In this document: piece by piece, positions 26,089-34,302 of the stretch | How the letters are laid out: the number at the start of each line of letters is the position of its first letter | Numbering within the stretch: the stretch's first letter is position 1 | Assembly (NCBI GenBank): GCA_026416095.1 | Contig: JAOAFV010000052.1 | Location: 1 to 41,619, forward strand | Source of the DNA: Bacteroidales bacterium | GTDB lineage: Bacteria > Bacteroidota > Bacteroidia > Bacteroidales > GWA2-32-17 | Direction of reading: 5' to 3' | DNA: 41,619 bases | The notes under the pieces: generated by a model | What the model saw: the letters and a program-made list of their open reading frames with translations, nothing else | Told to the model about the DNA's origin: nothing | The model's database searches: none | Program-made: the position numbers and the translations under genes

Positions 26089-26952
26089 TTATCTCGTTTT
26101 AAATAGTTGCATTAATGGTTTAACATAATCTTGGCCTGTGTACAAGTTAACAAAGTCAACTTCGTATTTTTTAAGCAATGAGTCTATATTTTCTTGTAAG
26201 GTGTTAAACCATTTTTCGTAAGAATCTTTTAGTTTTTTATTAGAAAAGTCTACCAATATAGTTTTTTGATTTTCTGGGTCATAGAGGTAAGCAAGTCCTA
26301 ACTTTGCAAAGTTTTTTTCGTAATAGTCGTTAATTTTTAGAGCAATTATATCGTGTTTTTGCGCACAAATTTTAAGAGAATTTTCGAAACCAGTGTCGAA
26401 AAAGTCGGAAAGTACAAAAGCTATACTACGCTTTTTAATGGCGTTTGCAAAATATTGAAGAGCATTACTAATATTGGTTTTATTTGATTTAGGAGAAAAG
26501 TTAAGAATTTCGCTTATGATACGCAACACGTGTTTTCTTCCTTTTTTTGGAGGTATAAACTTTTCGACATTATCGGTAAAAAATATTGCGCCTATTTTAT
26601 CGTTATTATACATTGCCGAAAAAGCAATAACAGCCGAAACTTCAGCAATTAGCTCACGTTTGAGTTGCAATTGAGTTCCAAAATTAGAGGATCCGCTTAA
26701 GTCTAGTAAAATTATAACAGTTAATTCTCTTTCTTCTTCAAACACTTTTACGTAAGGATGATTAAAGCGAGCGGTCACGTTCCAATCAATGTTTCTTATA
26801 TCGTCGCCATATTGATATTCACGAACTTCGCTAAAAGCCATTCCTTTGCCCTTAAAAGCACTCAAATATTCGCCAGCAAAAATTTGGCCCGACAAAACTT
26901 TAGTTTTTATTTCTATTCTTCTTACTTTCTTTATTAATTCTTTCGTGTCCAC
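26089..26952 (-). CDS. DUF58 family protein of the Bat operon
   Basis: The 287-residue cytoplasmic protein has the DUF58 hallmark at about 40-62 (YQYGDDIRNIDWNVTARF) followed by a vWA-like fold with a DLSGSSNFG metal site. DUF58 proteins accompany MoxR ATPases in almost all MoxR-vWA systems, where they are thought to adapt the ATPase to its vWA clients. It follows the 132-residue gene by 3 nt. Confidence 0.92.
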   Translation of the reverse strand: MDTKELIKKVRRIEIKTKVLSGQIFAGEYLSAFKGKGMAFSEVREYQYGDDIRNIDWNVTARFNHPYVKVFEEERELTVIILLDLSGSSNFGTQLQLKRELIAEVSAVIAFSAMYNNDKIGAIFFTDNVEKFIPPKKGRKHVLRIISEILNFSPKSNKTNISNALQYFANAIKKRSIAFVLSDFFDTGFENSLKICAQKHDIIALKINDYYEKNFAKLGLAYLYDPENQKTILVDFSNKKLKDSYEKWFNTLQENIDSLLKKYEVDFVNLYTGQDYVKPLMQLFKTR

Positions 26953-26955
26953 CGG

Positions 26956-27354
26956 TTATTCTTTTTTCTTGAATATAATTTCGTATGTATATTTACTTTT
27001 ATTTATATAAATTTTAATTTTATTTCCTTCAACATTTGCTTCCCAAACAAGGTTTTTTAATCTTCTGTATTTTAAAGATAATGTATTTACGCATTCATCT
27101 ATTGACTCTGAATCTTCAATAATCTTTAGGGCATAGCATATGTTTAGATTGTTAAAATAGTAAATTAATGAAGCATCGTGCAGATTATTGTAATACCGAA
27201 TAGTATTATCTGAATTTTTAACCACCGACGATAAATTTTTAAATTCCTTTTTATCTTTGTAGAACTCTAAAATTTGTTCTTTGGTCATAGAAATATGTTT
27301 TTCAAAAGGTATATCTAGCGAAACTAGAATAAGCAATTTAAGAAAAGTTAGCAT
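26956..27354 (-). CDS. Unknown small protein inside the Bat operon
   Basis: The 132-residue product has a hydrophobic N-terminus (MLTFLKLLILVSL) that may be an uncleaved or weak signal. A charged alpha/beta region follows, rich in Tyr, Asn and Lys, ending KYTYEIIFKKKE. I recognise no family. It sits 1 nt after moxR and 3 nt before the DUF58 gene, so co-transcription is almost certain. An internal Met at residue 23 is an alternative start that would remove the hydrophobic part. Confidence 0.7.
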   Translation of the reverse strand: MLTFLKLLILVSLDIPFEKHISMTKEQILEFYKDKKEFKNLSSVVKNSDNTIRYYNNLHDASLIYYFNNLNICYALKIIEDSESIDECVNTLSLKYRRLKNLVWEANVEGNKIKIYINKSKYTYEIIFKKKE

Positions 27355-27355
27355 A

Positions 27356-28357
27356 TTAAGGAACTTCTATAGTGTTAAGAATTTCATTAATAATATTTTC
27401 TGTAGTAATATTTTCAGCCTCGGCTTCGTAAGTTAGTCCAATGCGATGCCGTAATACATTATGACATACTGTTCTTACATCTTCAGGTATTACGTAACCT
27501 CGTCTTCGAATAAAAGCAAGTGCCTTTGAAGTAAGTGTTAAATATATACTTGCGCGTGGAGATGCTCCATATTGTATGTAATCCTTTAATTTTTCGAGTT
27601 TATAATCTTCTGGAAATCTTGTGGCAAAAACAATATCTAAAATGTATTTTTCTATTTTTTCATCAACATATATTTCTTTTACTAATTGGCGGGCTTTTAT
27701 TATAGTATCTGGCGATACTACTGGCTTAACTTCGGGAAAATTAGGAGCAACGTTAAGTTTAATTATACGTTGTTCTTCTTCTTTTGTTGGATATGTTATT
27801 ATTACCTTAAAAATAAAACGATCCATTTGAGCTTCAGGTAGAGGATAGGTTCCTTCTTGTTCTATTGGGTTTTGAGTTGCAAGTACCATAAATGGTTCGG
27901 GTAGCTTATAAGTATTATCGCCAATAGTAACTTGCCGTTCTTGCATTGCTTCAAGTAAAGCACTTTGTACCTTTGCGGGAGAACGATTAATTTCGTCGGC
28001 AAGAATAAAATTATTAAATACTGGGCCTTTTTTTACTGTAAAAGATTCCGACTTTGGGCTATATACCATTGTTCCTATAAGGTCGGCAGGCAATAAATCG
28101 GGTGTAAATTGTATCCTAGAAAATCCAACATCAATTGTGCGAGCCAATGTTTTTATTGCAAGGGTTTTAGCTAACCCAGGTACTCCTTCTAATAATATGT
28201 GGCCGTCGGAAAGTAAGGCAATGAGCAAGCTTTCTACTAAATTTTTTTGACCTATAATTACTTTCCCTATCTCTGTTTGTATTAAATCTAAAAATTGACT
28301 TTCTTTTTGTATTTTTTCGTTTAATTCTCGAATATCGGTGCCTAATGTTACTGTCAT
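27356..28357 (-). CDS. moxR: MoxR-family AAA+ ATPase
   Basis: The 333-residue AAA+ protein has Walker A at about 75-85 (LEGVPGLAKTLA), Walker B ILADEINR, the MoxR block PAKVQSALLEAMQERQVTIG, sensor 1 'VLATQNPIEQEGTYPLPEAQ', and a C-terminal lid. MoxR proteins are proposed chaperones that load metal or assemble vWA proteins. It leads the operon down to batE and starts about 13 nt after a predicted transcription start. Confidence 0.94.
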   Translation of the reverse strand: MTVTLGTDIRELNEKIQKESQFLDLIQTEIGKVIIGQKNLVESLLIALLSDGHILLEGVPGLAKTLAIKTLARTIDVGFSRIQFTPDLLPADLIGTMVYSPKSESFTVKKGPVFNNFILADEINRSPAKVQSALLEAMQERQVTIGDNTYKLPEPFMVLATQNPIEQEGTYPLPEAQMDRFIFKVIITYPTKEEEQRIIKLNVAPNFPEVKPVVSPDTIIKARQLVKEIYVDEKIEKYILDIVFATRFPEDYKLEKLKDYIQYGASPRASIYLTLTSKALAFIRRRGYVIPEDVRTVCHNVLRHRIGLTYEAEAENITTENIINEILNTIEVP

Positions 28358-28366
28358 AATTTTTAG

Positions 28367-28382
28367 TATTTTTGCAAAAATA
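28367..28382. promoter_or_regulatory. Palindromic head-to-head -7 elements between moxR and truA
   Basis: The 16-bp sequence TATTTTTGCAAAAATA is a perfect palindrome. Each half is an exact TAnnTTTG box, one reading toward truA and one toward the Bat operon. The minus start would fall near 28370, leaving about 13 nt before moxR. No good -33 TTTG was seen on either side. Confidence 0.5.
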
Positions 28383-28441
28383 ATATGTATAACATTTAAA
28401 ATAATTTAATATTGTATTTGATTTTCTTAATAATGATTAAA

Positions 28442-29194
28442 ATGAGATATTTTTTAGATATATCTTTTGATGGTACAAACTATTATGGGTGGCAAATACA
28501 AAAAAATCAAATTTCGGTTCAGGAAGTGCTAAACGAAAAAATTTCGTTATTACTTCGAGAAACTATAAATCTTGTAGGTTGTGGAAGAACCGATACTGGC
28601 GTTCATGCTCGGCAATTTTTTGCTCATTTTGATGTAAACAACGAAATTGATAAAATAAACTTCAAAAAAAAAATAAACTCTTTTTTACCTGAAGATATTT
28701 CTGTTAATAACATTTACTCTGTTGTACCAAATGCACATGCACGATATTCTGCAATTATGCGTACTTATAGGTATTATATTAGCTTGTTAAAAGATCCTTT
28801 TATAAGGAAATACAGCTTTTATTATAGGTATAATGTGAATATAGAGCTTTTAAAAATAGGTTCTTCAATAATAAAAAATACTAAAGATTTTACTGCCTTT
28901 ACTAAAACGCAAGGAGGGCAAAAGCATTGTTTATGCGAAATTTACGAATGCACCTGGACTCAGAAAAATAATGTTTTAATATTTACTATAACTGCAAATC
29001 GCTTTACAAGAAATATGGTACGAAGTATTGTTGGCACCTTGCTTGAATTTCAACGTGGTAAATTTGATGCTGATTATCTTAAAAAAATTATTGATTCAAA
29101 AGATAGAAAAATGGCTAGTCATTCGGTTCCCCCTTATGGATTATTCTTAGAAGAAGTAAAATATCCTACTGATATTTTTTTAGAAAGCTTGTAA
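28442..29194 (+). CDS. truA: tRNA pseudouridine(38-40) synthase TruA
   Basis: The 250-residue protein converts U38-U40 of tRNA anticodon arms to pseudouridine. It starts with the family opening MRYFLDISFDGTNYYGWQIQ and has the catalytic Asp51 in GCGRTDTGVHA. The conserved 'FTANRFTRNMVRSIVGTL' equivalent is at about 190-208, and the end has MASHSVPPYGLFL. I chose ATG 28442. ATG 28433 is also possible, while the longer frame from 28412 needs a TTG codon and adds an unlikely hydrophobic extension. Confidence 0.95.
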   Translation: MRYFLDISFDGTNYYGWQIQKNQISVQEVLNEKISLLLRETINLVGCGRTDTGVHARQFFAHFDVNNEIDKINFKKKINSFLPEDISVNNIYSVVPNAHARYSAIMRTYRYYISLLKDPFIRKYSFYYRYNVNIELLKIGSSIIKNTKDFTAFTKTQGGQKHCLCEIYECTWTQKNNVLIFTITANRFTRNMVRSIVGTLLEFQRGKFDADYLKKIIDSKDRKMASHSVPPYGLFLEEVKYPTDIFLESL

Positions 29195-29362
29195 AGAAAT
29201 AATACTTTCAAATTTTATAAGCTTAGTTTAATAAGAGTTGCAACCTTATTTAAATCTAATATTTAAGAAGGTAATTTAGTAACACATTATTTGCAAGCAT
29301 TTAGTCAGATAAAATTTTTAGATTTTATAAATTTCTACCAATTTTGTGAAAATTTTTTTTCA

Positions 29363-30205
29363 ATGACCATCGATGAATTAAAAAAAATATCGCAACAAGT
29401 AAGAAGAGATGTTATTAGAATGATTTCCAATGCAGGTTCGGGGCACCCAGGTGGATCTCTTGGATGTGCCGACTTTTTAACAACTCTTTATTTTAAATTT
29501 ATGCGAATTAAGCCAGAAAATTTTAAAATGGATGGCTATGGCGAAGATGTTTTTATTTTATCTAATGGTCATATTTCGGCTGCGTGGTATAGTGTTTTAG
29601 CACGGCGTGGCTATTTTTCTATTAAAGAGTTATCGACATTCAGAAAAATTAATAGTCGTTTGCAAGGCCATCCTTCACCATCGGAAAATTTGCCCGGAGT
29701 AAGAATAGCTACTGGCTCGCTTGGGCAGGGGCTTTCTGTTGCAATTGGAATTGCTTTGGCAAAAAAACTAAAAAAAGATCCATATTTAACCTATGTGTTA
29801 TTGGGTGATGGCGAATTACAAGAAGGTCAAATATGGGAAGCATTAATGTTTGCTGGAGCTAAAAAAGTAGATAATTTGATTGCTATTGTTGATTACAATG
29901 GATTGCAAATAGATGGTAAAACAGATGAGGTATGTTCGCTTGGTGATTTACATGCTAAATTTATTGCGTTCGATTGGTATGTATTACAAATGAATGGAAA
30001 CGATATTGAAGATATAGTTAAAACAATGAATGTGGCAATTGAAAATACAGGAAAAGGTAAACCCGTAATAATTATTATGAAAACAATAATGGGATATGGA
30101 GTTGATTTTATGATGAATAATCACAAATGGCATGGAACACCACCAAATCTCGAAGAAACTCAAAGAGCTTTACAACAATTGCCTTCAACATTAGAAGATT
30201 TCTAA
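29363..30205 (+). CDS. Transketolase, N-terminal (TPP-binding) subunit
   Basis: The 280-residue half-enzyme of the pentose phosphate pathway carries the thiamine diphosphate site. Seen are SNAGSGHPGGSLGCADFLT at the start, RIATGSLGQGLSVAIGIA in the middle, and the TPP/Mg motif GDGELQEGQIWEA...DYNGLQ. I start it at ATG 29363. The longer frame to 29291 requires TTG and adds a non-conserved stretch. Its C-terminal partner does not follow directly: a vWA gene lies between them. Confidence 0.93.
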   Translation: MTIDELKKISQQVRRDVIRMISNAGSGHPGGSLGCADFLTTLYFKFMRIKPENFKMDGYGEDVFILSNGHISAAWYSVLARRGYFSIKELSTFRKINSRLQGHPSPSENLPGVRIATGSLGQGLSVAIGIALAKKLKKDPYLTYVLLGDGELQEGQIWEALMFAGAKKVDNLIAIVDYNGLQIDGKTDEVCSLGDLHAKFIAFDWYVLQMNGNDIEDIVKTMNVAIENTGKGKPVIIIMKTIMGYGVDFMMNNHKWHGTPPNLEETQRALQQLPSTLEDF

Positions 30206-30208
30206 TTT

Positions 30209-31561
30209 ATGAAATGGTTGTTTAAATTAATAGTTTTATCAAGTTGTTTAAAATTTTATTCGCAGAAGCAACCAGAATTAACTCGTATTCTATTTGTTTT
30301 CGATGCGTCGCAAAGTATGTGGGCAAAATGGGAAAGTGATACACGAATTAACATTGCAAAAAAAGTTATGCTTCAAATGCTCGATAGTATTGCAACCTTA
30401 GAAAATGTAGAACTTGCACTAAGAGTGTATGGTCATCAAAAACCAGTACCTCCACAGGATTGTAGCGATACACGACTCGAGGTGCCATTTAAAAAAAATA
30501 ATATTGATGAAATAAAAGCAGTTATAAAGAAAATTGAGCCCAAAGGTACTACTCCAATAGCTTATTCGTTAGAAAGTGCGGCATTGGATTTTCCAAAAGC
30601 TTCACCTTCAAGAAATATAATTATTCTAATAACCGATGGTATAGAAGCTTGCGATGGCGATCCATGTTTAGTTTCGGAAAAACTCCAAAAAGAAGGAATA
30701 ATACTTAAACCTTTTATTATAGGCATTGGTTTAGATCCTGGTTTAAAAAAATCGTTTGATTGTGTAGGTAAATACTTTGATGCAGGAAACGAAACTAAAT
30801 TTCAGGAAGTATTAGGAATTGTAATACAACAAGCGTTAAGTAATACAACCTTACAAATAAATTTTTTAGATGCTAATGAAAATCCTACCGAAACAGATAT
30901 ACCCATGACTTTTTATGATAAAAAAACTGGAAAACCTAGACATAGTTATATACATACGCTAAATCACTTAGGTAATCCCGATACCTTAGTTATTGATCCT
31001 TGGATTGATTATAATCTAACCGCCTTTACAATACCTCCTGTTTATATTGACAGTATAAAACTTACTCCTGGTAAACATTCAATATTTGGAACATTTGCAC
31101 CCCAAGGCTTACTTCAAATAAATGGTAATGCCCAGTTTTATAAAGATGTTCCCATAATAATCAGATTGAATGAAACATCGAAAATATTACATGTTACAAA
31201 AATTAAAGAAACTACTAAATTATTAAAAGGGGATTATTATATAGAAGTTTTAACATTACCGCGTCTTTATTTTAATGTGAATATCAAACCTAATCATACT
31301 ACAACTGTGCAACTACCAACGCCGGGTTTTGTTACATTTCTTTTAAATGCTCCTGGTTATGGAGCTATACTAGTAGAAAGAGACAATAAACTTGAATGGG
31401 TAATAAACCTTGACGAACAACAACTACGTCAAACATTTACCTTATTGCCGGGTAATTATAGAGTAGTATGGCGAGCAAAAAATTCTAAGAAAACAATTTT
31501 TTCTATAGAAAAAAAATTTTCTGTAGTAAGCAATACGTCGATTGTTGTAAATTTGAAATAA
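30209..31561 (+). CDS. Secreted von Willebrand A protein between transketolase halves
   Basis: The 450-residue protein has a signal peptide (about 1-19). Its vWA domain at about 24-215 has a complete MIDAS: DASQS at 32-36, a Thr in KGTTPIAYSL, and TDGIEACDGD. The rest is beta-rich, with repeated carboxypeptidase-regulatory-like modules (LLKGDYYIEVLTLPRLYFNV; LLPGNYRVVW). It should act in the periplasm or at the surface. It is 3 nt after the transketolase N gene and 1 nt before the C gene, so it is co-transcribed with cytoplasmic metabolic subunits that share no obvious function with it. No lipobox or T9SS tail was seen. Confidence 0.88.
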   Translation: MKWLFKLIVLSSCLKFYSQKQPELTRILFVFDASQSMWAKWESDTRINIAKKVMLQMLDSIATLENVELALRVYGHQKPVPPQDCSDTRLEVPFKKNNIDEIKAVIKKIEPKGTTPIAYSLESAALDFPKASPSRNIIILITDGIEACDGDPCLVSEKLQKEGIILKPFIIGIGLDPGLKKSFDCVGKYFDAGNETKFQEVLGIVIQQALSNTTLQINFLDANENPTETDIPMTFYDKKTGKPRHSYIHTLNHLGNPDTLVIDPWIDYNLTAFTIPPVYIDSIKLTPGKHSIFGTFAPQGLLQINGNAQFYKDVPIIIRLNETSKILHVTKIKETTKLLKGDYYIEVLTLPRLYFNVNIKPNHTTTVQLPTPGFVTFLLNAPGYGAILVERDNKLEWVINLDEQQLRQTFTLLPGNYRVVWRAKNSKKTIFSIEKKFSVVSNTSIVVNLK

Positions 31562-31562
31562 A

Positions 31563-32531
31563 ATGAATACAACAGTGCAAAAAAAGTACATAGTTAAGGA
31601 AAAAAAAGACACTCGTTCGGGTTTTGGGTGTGCTTTGCTCGATATAGCTAGAAAAAATGAGAAAATAGTAGCATTATGTGCCGATTTAACTAGCTCCCTT
31701 AAAATGGATGCTTTTGCTAAAGAATTTCCCGAGCGTTTTATTCAAGTTGGCATTGCCGAAGCGAACATGATTGGCATTGCGGCGGGGCTTGCTACATGTG
31801 GTTTTATTCCATTTGTTGGGAGTTTTGCAAATTTTTTAACTGGTAGAGTTTACGATCAAATAAGACAGGTAGTGGCTTATTCATGGAAAAATGTAAAATT
31901 AGCGGCGTCACATGCAGGAATTTCTTTAGGGGAAGACGGAGCTTCGCATCAAATTATGGAAGACATCGCTCTTATGCGTGCCTTACCTAATATGGTGGTT
32001 TTAAATCCTTGCGATTACAATCAAACTTATAATGCCACAATTGCAGCTTCTCAATATTATGGCCCTGTTTATATAAGGTTCGGAAGACCCAGCGTACCAA
32101 ATTTTACAAATATTAACCAAAATTTCGTTATAGGTAAAGCTGTAACCTTCGAAGAAGGTACTGATGTTACAATTTTTGCAACTGGCCATATGGTATGGAA
32201 GGCGCTCGAAGCTTGGGAAATATTAAAAGAAGAAAATATATCGGCAGAAGTTATTAATATACATACTATAAAACCTATTGATAAAGATTCAATTCTACGT
32301 TCGGTAACAAAAACAAAATGTGTTGTAGTGACCGAAGAACATGTAATAAATGGCGGACTATGCGATGCAATTTCTAATATACTTGTTACACACTACCCAA
32401 TTCCGGCAGAATTTGTGGCAATGAACGATTGTTTTGGAGAAAGTGGTAAACCAGATGAATTGTTCGAAAAATACGGTCTTACATCTACTAAAATTGCCGA
32501 AGCAGCCATTAAAGTGATTAAACGTAAGTAA
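31563..32531 (+). CDS. Transketolase, C-terminal subunit
   Basis: The 322-residue protein holds the pyrimidine-binding and C-terminal domains: RSGFGCALLDIARKNEKIVA, the catalytic Glu region FIQVGIAEANMIGIAAGLA, ASHAGISLGEDGASHQ, and YIRFGRPSVP. With the N subunit it forms a full transketolase (about 600 residues in total). Its stop is immediately followed by the sigma factor start. Confidence 0.93.
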   Translation: MNTTVQKKYIVKEKKDTRSGFGCALLDIARKNEKIVALCADLTSSLKMDAFAKEFPERFIQVGIAEANMIGIAAGLATCGFIPFVGSFANFLTGRVYDQIRQVVAYSWKNVKLAASHAGISLGEDGASHQIMEDIALMRALPNMVVLNPCDYNQTYNATIAASQYYGPVYIRFGRPSVPNFTNINQNFVIGKAVTFEEGTDVTIFATGHMVWKALEAWEILKEENISAEVINIHTIKPIDKDSILRSVTKTKCVVVTEEHVINGGLCDAISNILVTHYPIPAEFVAMNDCFGESGKPDELFEKYGLTSTKIAEAAIKVIKRK

Positions 32532-33089
32532 ATGTACCGTTCCGACGAAGAGATTTTAAAAGATATCGAAAATAACAATACTGCAACTCAGGCATTTAAA
32601 GAATTAATAGATAAGTATAAAGTAAAATTATACTGGCATATTCGTAAAATTGTTATAAGTCATAGCGATACTGATGATATACTTCAGAATGTATTTATTA
32701 AAGTTTGGAAAAATATTTACACTTTTAAAAGACAATCAAGCTTATATACGTGGTTATATCGTATAGCTACCAACGAATCTTTAAACTTTTTGAAAAATAA
32801 AAAAAATAAATTTTTTATACCTCTTGATTTAAACAAGATGCTTATAGAAAAGCTTGAAACCGATCCATATTTTAATGGCAGCGATGCAGATAAGGAACTC
32901 CAAAAAGCTATTTTATTATTACCAGAAAAACAACGCTTAGTTTTTAATATGAGATACTTTGATGAAATGTCTTACGAAGAAATGTCGGAAATTTTAAACA
33001 CATCGGTTGGAGCGCTTAAAGCTTCATATCATCATGCTGTAAAAAAAATTGAAAAATACTTAAATATCAAATTAAACATTTACGAATAA
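32532..33089 (+). CDS. ECF-family RNA polymerase sigma factor
   Basis: The 185-residue protein has sigma region 2 at about 25-95 (DTDDILQNVFIKVWKNIYTF) and region 4 at about 125-180 (LPEKQRLVFNMRYFDEMSYE, followed by an HTH). Length and layout are those of the short sigma-70 (ECF) group. There is no gap after the transketolase stop, so it is probably co-expressed with that operon. The two following genes are likely its regulatory partners. Confidence 0.93.
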   Translation: MYRSDEEILKDIENNNTATQAFKELIDKYKVKLYWHIRKIVISHSDTDDILQNVFIKVWKNIYTFKRQSSLYTWLYRIATNESLNFLKNKKNKFFIPLDLNKMLIEKLETDPYFNGSDADKELQKAILLLPEKQRLVFNMRYFDEMSYEEMSEILNTSVGALKASYHHAVKKIEKYLNIKLNIYE

Positions 33090-33107
33090 AATTTGTCTAA
33101 ATTATAA

Positions 33108-33491
33108 ATGCAAAAAAGGAAGAAAATAGAAGATTTTTTTTCAGTTCCTGAAAATTATTTTGATAATTTAACAAATGAAATTCTCTTAAAAATTGAAAAG
33201 ATCGACAAAGAATATCAGTCCTTAAAAAAGCAAAAAATATCGGTTTTTATACGATATGTGTCTATAGCAGCATCTTTTGTTATTATACTTTTTGTGTCGC
33301 TTTTTTTAATTTATACTTTAAACAATAGCAACAAAAAACTGTCAAATAATGAACTTTCGCATATAATTATAGATGATTTGGATATTTATACTTTTCAAAT
33401 TTATAAAAACTTAGAACATACCACTAATGAAAATGTTTATGATTATTATTTAATACTTGATAATAACGAATCGGTAATATATGAACCTTAA
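33108..33491 (+). CDS. Probable membrane-anchored partner (anti-sigma-like)
   Basis: The 127-residue protein has a charged cytoplasmic N-terminus (FFSVPENYFDNLTNEILLKI), one TM helix at about 48-70, and a short acidic extracytoplasmic tail. The 'VPENYFD.L...I..KI' opening is frequent in Bacteroidota proteins encoded directly behind ECF sigma genes. No ZAS zinc motif is seen, so an anti-sigma role is an inference from position and topology. Confidence 0.65.
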   Translation: MQKRKKIEDFFSVPENYFDNLTNEILLKIEKIDKEYQSLKKQKISVFIRYVSIAASFVIILFVSLFLIYTLNNSNKKLSNNELSHIIIDDLDIYTFQIYKNLEHTTNENVYDYYLILDNNESVIYEP

Positions 33492-33503
33492 GTATTTTAG
33501 TCT

Positions 33504-33938
33504 ATGAAAAATGTTTTGTATATTTTATTGTGTTTTGTTACAATTATTTTGTATGGTCAGAAAAAACCATTTTGCGAACATTATGAAAAAATTAAAGCAC
33601 AAAAGGTTGCATTTCTTACAAACAGACTAGATTTAACTGTTGAAGAAGCTCAAAAGTTCTGGCCACTCTATAATGAATATGAAAACAAAAAAAAAGAATT
33701 ATTTAATTCAGAAATAGAAATAATGGATAAAGTTAAAGATATTGATAAGATGACAGAAAAAGATATCGATTATCTAATTAGTGAATACATTAAAATTCAA
33801 CAAAGGCACATTCAACTTTTGGAAGAATATAATAAAAAGTTTAAGACTGTTTTGCCTCTTAAAAAAATAATGATGTTGTACGTAAGCGAAAGAATGTTTA
33901 AAAAAGAATATTTACACCATAAAATTGCAAACCCTTAA
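33504..33938 (+). CDS. Spy/CpxP-like periplasmic helical protein
   Basis: The 144-residue protein has a signal peptide (to about 19, ...ILYGQ) followed by an all-helical body: KIKAQKVAFLTNRLDLTVEE, AQKFWPLYNEYENKKKEL. This matches the Bacteroidota proteins often called 'sensor of ECF-type sigma factor', related in pattern to the LTxxQ/Spy group. It probably senses or chaperones envelope proteins and acts with the two genes before it. Confidence 0.75.
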   Translation: MKNVLYILLCFVTIILYGQKKPFCEHYEKIKAQKVAFLTNRLDLTVEEAQKFWPLYNEYENKKKELFNSEIEIMDKVKDIDKMTEKDIDYLISEYIKIQQRHIQLLEEYNKKFKTVLPLKKIMMLYVSERMFKKEYLHHKIANP

Positions 33939-34302
33939 AATACTAAGTTTTTTGAAATTTCTATGGCAACATAAGATTTATCGAGACTAAAAGATTTTAG
34001 ATTACATTGTAATATTGAAATTTTAAAAATAGAAATTTTTCAGTACAAATTTGTGAAAAAAATAGGTTTATAAAAACAGTTGAATTTAAGAAAATTGTTA
34101 CAATTTGATTATATCTTTTTAGTTTGTAGTAAAAAGTTTTTAATTTTATAAGATTTAAATATAAACAATCAATCAAAATCATTGCTTTTCTTAAGGATGA
34201 TGAAAAACTAAAAACTAAATTTTAATAAAACCTTAACGTTAAATTTAATAGTAAATTATGTATAAGATTACAAGGGTTTAGCAAAAAAATAACAAAAAAC
34301 TT
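33939..34302. other. Intergenic region between convergent genes
   Basis: This 364-bp AT-rich stretch shows no convincing gene, RNA or repeat. I found no strong GC-rich terminator hairpin. A 61-codon minus-strand frame inside it is low-complexity (Phe/Leu/Lys) and lacks a supporting start. Confidence 0.4.

Noticed and set aside
33939-34302. Search for tRNA or small RNA genes in the larger gaps
   Set aside because: No cloverleaf-like sequence or CCA-adjacent acceptor stem was recognised by eye in this gap or in the others; a tRNA-scanning program would settle it.
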